From NCBI GenBank assembly GCA_017444165.1, contig JAFSXH010000309.1, positions 1-9,097 of the forward strand: a stretch of DNA of 9,097 nt. Direction: 5' to 3'. The notes under the pieces are model-generated. The model had not been told where the DNA came from. It saw only the letters and a program-made list of their open reading frames with translations, and did not search any database. The DNA is from a bacterium. GTDB taxonomy: Bacteria; Vulcanimicrobiota; Xenobia; Xenobiales; Xenobiaceae. Each line of letters begins with the position of its first letter. Positions within the stretch are counted from its first letter, which is position 1. Below, in pieces: positions 7,605 through 9,097 of the stretch. The translations under genes and the position numbers were made by a program.

Positions 7605-8825
7605 GTGAAGGGCATCATCATTCAAAAATTTGGAGGAACCTCCGTAGCTAGTGTGACTGGCTGGCGAGCTTTGGCCGAGAAGGTCAAAGAGGTGGTCAAT
7701 GAAGGCAAAAATCCCGTTCTAGTCGTTTCTGCCATGGGCCGCCGTCCCGCTCCATACGCTACAGATACTCTTTTGAGCTTGATAAACTCTTATAGCGACC
7801 AAGATTGCAAAGAAGAGAAAGATATGCTTATGGCCTGCGGAGAGATCATCTCTACTGTGGTCGTCAGCCACTTCTTGCGCAGTTTAGGTCTCCAGGCTGA
7901 GGCCTTTGATGGGGCCAAGGCGGGTATTTCGGCCGAGGGCCAGTATGGAGAGGCTAGGATCAACAGTATCGATCCTAGTAGAATTTTGAAATCTCTCTCT
8001 GAGGGAAAGATTCCCGTTATTGCTGGTTTTCAAGGCATAAATGCGCAAGGTGAAATAGTAACATTGGGACGCGGTGGGAGTGATACCACGGCAGTAGCCA
8101 TAGGGGCGGCTCTACAGGCCGAAAGAGTAGACATATTTACAGATGTGGAAGGCATCATGACCGCCGATCCGCGCTTGGTTGATACGTCCAAAGTTATGGA
8201 TAATATCAGTTACATGGAGATCGGCGAGATGGCCAACGAAGGGGCCAAAGTCTTACACCCCCGCTCTGTGGATATATCTCAGACACACAACCTTCCTCTG
8301 CGCGTGCGCTCTACATTTAGCAATTTTCACGGTACAGATGTCGTAGCCGATGTTCCTATAGCGGATCGCCCTCTGCAAAAAGAGCGTCTAGTGACGGGCG
8401 TTGTCAGTGTGGCTGGCTATGTCATGCTGGATATTGAACTCAACGAGGGGAGCAACTTACCTGAGCGCAGGCTGAACGTCTTTGAGGCTTTAGCCAAAGC
8501 TATGCTCTCTTTGGATATGATCAACATTACTGCTAATAGGATCTGTTGCCTCATTAAGAGCAGTGAGCTCAATACGGCTAAAAAGCTCCTGGAGAGTATG
8601 CAGTATAGTTTTTCCATGCGCTTAGGCTGTGGCAAGATCTCTATTGTCGGTCAAGCTATGCGTGGTCAACCTGGAGTCATGATGCGTCTCTGCAGAGCCC
8701 TCAACAGTCGTGGAGTAGAACTTTACTACAGCACAGATTCGCACATTACAATATCTGCCGTAGTTCCTGAGAGCAAGTTAGCTCTGGCGGCCCAGGCTCT
8801 GCATAGCGAGTTCGGACTAGATTAA
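7605..8825 (+). CDS. dapG: Aspartate kinase (LysC/DapG family, DapG-like regulatory region)
   Basis: Monofunctional aspartokinase of 406 residues, phosphorylating L-aspartate with ATP, the first step of the aspartate pathway. The amino-acid-kinase domain (about 1-235) has KFGGTS (8-13), a conserved LGRGGSDTTA (154-163), DIFTDVEGIMTADPR ending at 190, and EGAKVLHPRS. The regulatory half (about 262-406) should form two ACT domains. The first lacks the usual G-x-P-x-x-PG loop and reads VFEALAKAMLSLDMINI. The second has SIVGQAMRGQPGVM (346-359) and ends its core with TDSHITIS (377-384). This pattern and the asd neighbour resemble B. subtilis DapG, which is inhibited by meso-diaminopimelate; that kind of feedback is my inference here, and lysC would be an equally fair name. 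GTG start behind AGGTGG. The stop codon overlaps the convergent MazG-like gene. Confidence 0.94.
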   Translation: MKGIIIQKFGGTSVASVTGWRALAEKVKEVVNEGKNPVLVVSAMGRRPAPYATDTLLSLINSYSDQDCKEEKDMLMACGEIISTVVVSHFLRSLGLQAEAFDGAKAGISAEGQYGEARINSIDPSRILKSLSEGKIPVIAGFQGINAQGEIVTLGRGGSDTTAVAIGAALQAERVDIFTDVEGIMTADPRLVDTSKVMDNISYMEIGEMANEGAKVLHPRSVDISQTHNLPLRVRSTFSNFHGTDVVADVPIADRPLQKERLVTGVVSVAGYVMLDIELNEGSNLPERRLNVFEALAKAMLSLDMINITANRICCLIKSSELNTAKKLLESMQYSFSMRLGCGKISIVGQAMRGQPGVMMRLCRALNSRGVELYYSTDSHITISAVVPESKLALAAQALHSEFGLD

Positions 8826-9097
8826 TTCCAGGTTCTTTTGTCGTTTTCGGCCTCTTTTTCTTGCAGAGCTTTGGCGAGATCTATATCGAAATGATTGGCT
8901 AGATCGAGGAGATAACTCAAGACATCGGCCATCTCTTCGGCTAGATTGTGTCTCTCTTTGTTAGAAGCGGCACTTTCATCGAAGAGGTGGCGTGTTTTGC
9001 GTATAGCTTTGGCCATTTCGCCTACTTCTTCACTGAAGAGGAGAAATGTCTCTAAATCAGAGGCCTTGTCAAAGCCCCTCTCGATACATTTTAGACG
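8822..9097 (-). CDS. MazG-like nucleotide pyrophosphohydrolase, C-terminal 91 residues (runs off the right edge)
   Basis: The frame is open from base 9097 down to the TAA at 8822-8824, and its 5' end lies outside the window. The ATG at 9014-9016 is internal: 27 codons upstream of it continue the same protein family. The metal-binding signature of all-alpha NTP pyrophosphatases is visible: SEEVGEMAKAIRK with the EExxE cluster (residues 23, 24 and 27 counted from the edge), then NLAEEMADVLSYLLDLA with ExxD (55 and 58). A tail HFDIDLAKALQEKEAENDKRTW is usual for short MazG-like proteins. Such enzymes cleave NTPs or dNTPs to the monophosphate plus pyrophosphate, often removing abnormal nucleotides. 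Which nucleotide is not readable here. It is convergent with the aspartokinase gene, overlapping it by four bases. Confidence 0.88.
   Translation of the reverse strand, partial: RLKCIERGFDKASDLETFLLFSEEVGEMAKAIRKTRHLFDESAASNKERHNLAEEMADVLSYLLDLANHFDIDLAKALQEKEAENDKRTWN

Noticed and set aside
8391..8393. Possible internal GTG start for a separate aspartokinase beta subunit, as in B. subtilis LysC
   Set aside because: No convincing Shine-Dalgarno precedes it and there is no suitable ATG nearby, so a second product is not supported.
1..9097. Mobile elements, CRISPR array, tRNA or rRNA genes, phage or defence genes
   Set aside because: No transposase, integrase, direct-repeat array or RNA gene signature was seen; nearly all of the window is explained by recognised housekeeping genes.

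Overview
The window reads as ordinary chromosomal housekeeping DNA from a bacterium with moderate GC, packed with genes. The longest stretch without a gene is 88 bases (2704-2791). The run M16 peptidase - dapB - asd - DapG-type aspartokinase resembles the Bacillota neighbourhood known from Bacillus subtilis (mlpA/ymxG ... asd-dapG-dapA). The aspartokinase regulatory region also looks more like B. subtilis DapG than like enterobacterial LysC. Bacillota is therefore the best guess, but Synergistota or another related lineage cannot be excluded from the sequence alone. Start codons are mostly TTG or GTG behind good Shine-Dalgarno sequences, which also fits that part of the tree.

Layout. Minus strand, 2703 to the left edge: topB (DNA topoisomerase III), followed 9 bases later by the first 41 codons of an unrecognised gene whose Shine-Dalgarno overlaps the topB stop codon. 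Bases 2704-2791 are a divergent intergenic region with a good sigma-A-type promoter facing topB; the promoter facing right is not clear. Plus strand, 2792-8825: five closely spaced genes, recN, M16 zinc peptidase (mlpA-like), dapB, asd and aspartokinase, with gaps of 18-27 bases, probably one transcript. Minus strand, right edge to 8822: the C-terminal part of a MazG-like nucleotide pyrophosphohydrolase, convergent with the aspartokinase gene, the two stop codons sharing TTAA.

How the genes fit together. Aspartokinase phosphorylates aspartate, Asd reduces aspartyl phosphate to aspartate semialdehyde, and DapB reduces the product of DapA to tetrahydrodipicolinate. Three of the first four steps to meso-diaminopimelate and lysine are thus encoded here; dapA is not in the window. 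RecN (double-strand break repair), TopB (decatenation, recombination intermediates) and the MazG-like protein (nucleotide pool) are genome-maintenance functions lying alongside. I found no mobile element, CRISPR array, RNA gene, riboswitch or convincing terminator, and no clear candidate for a new multi-gene system. The least explained item is the truncated gene at the left edge.
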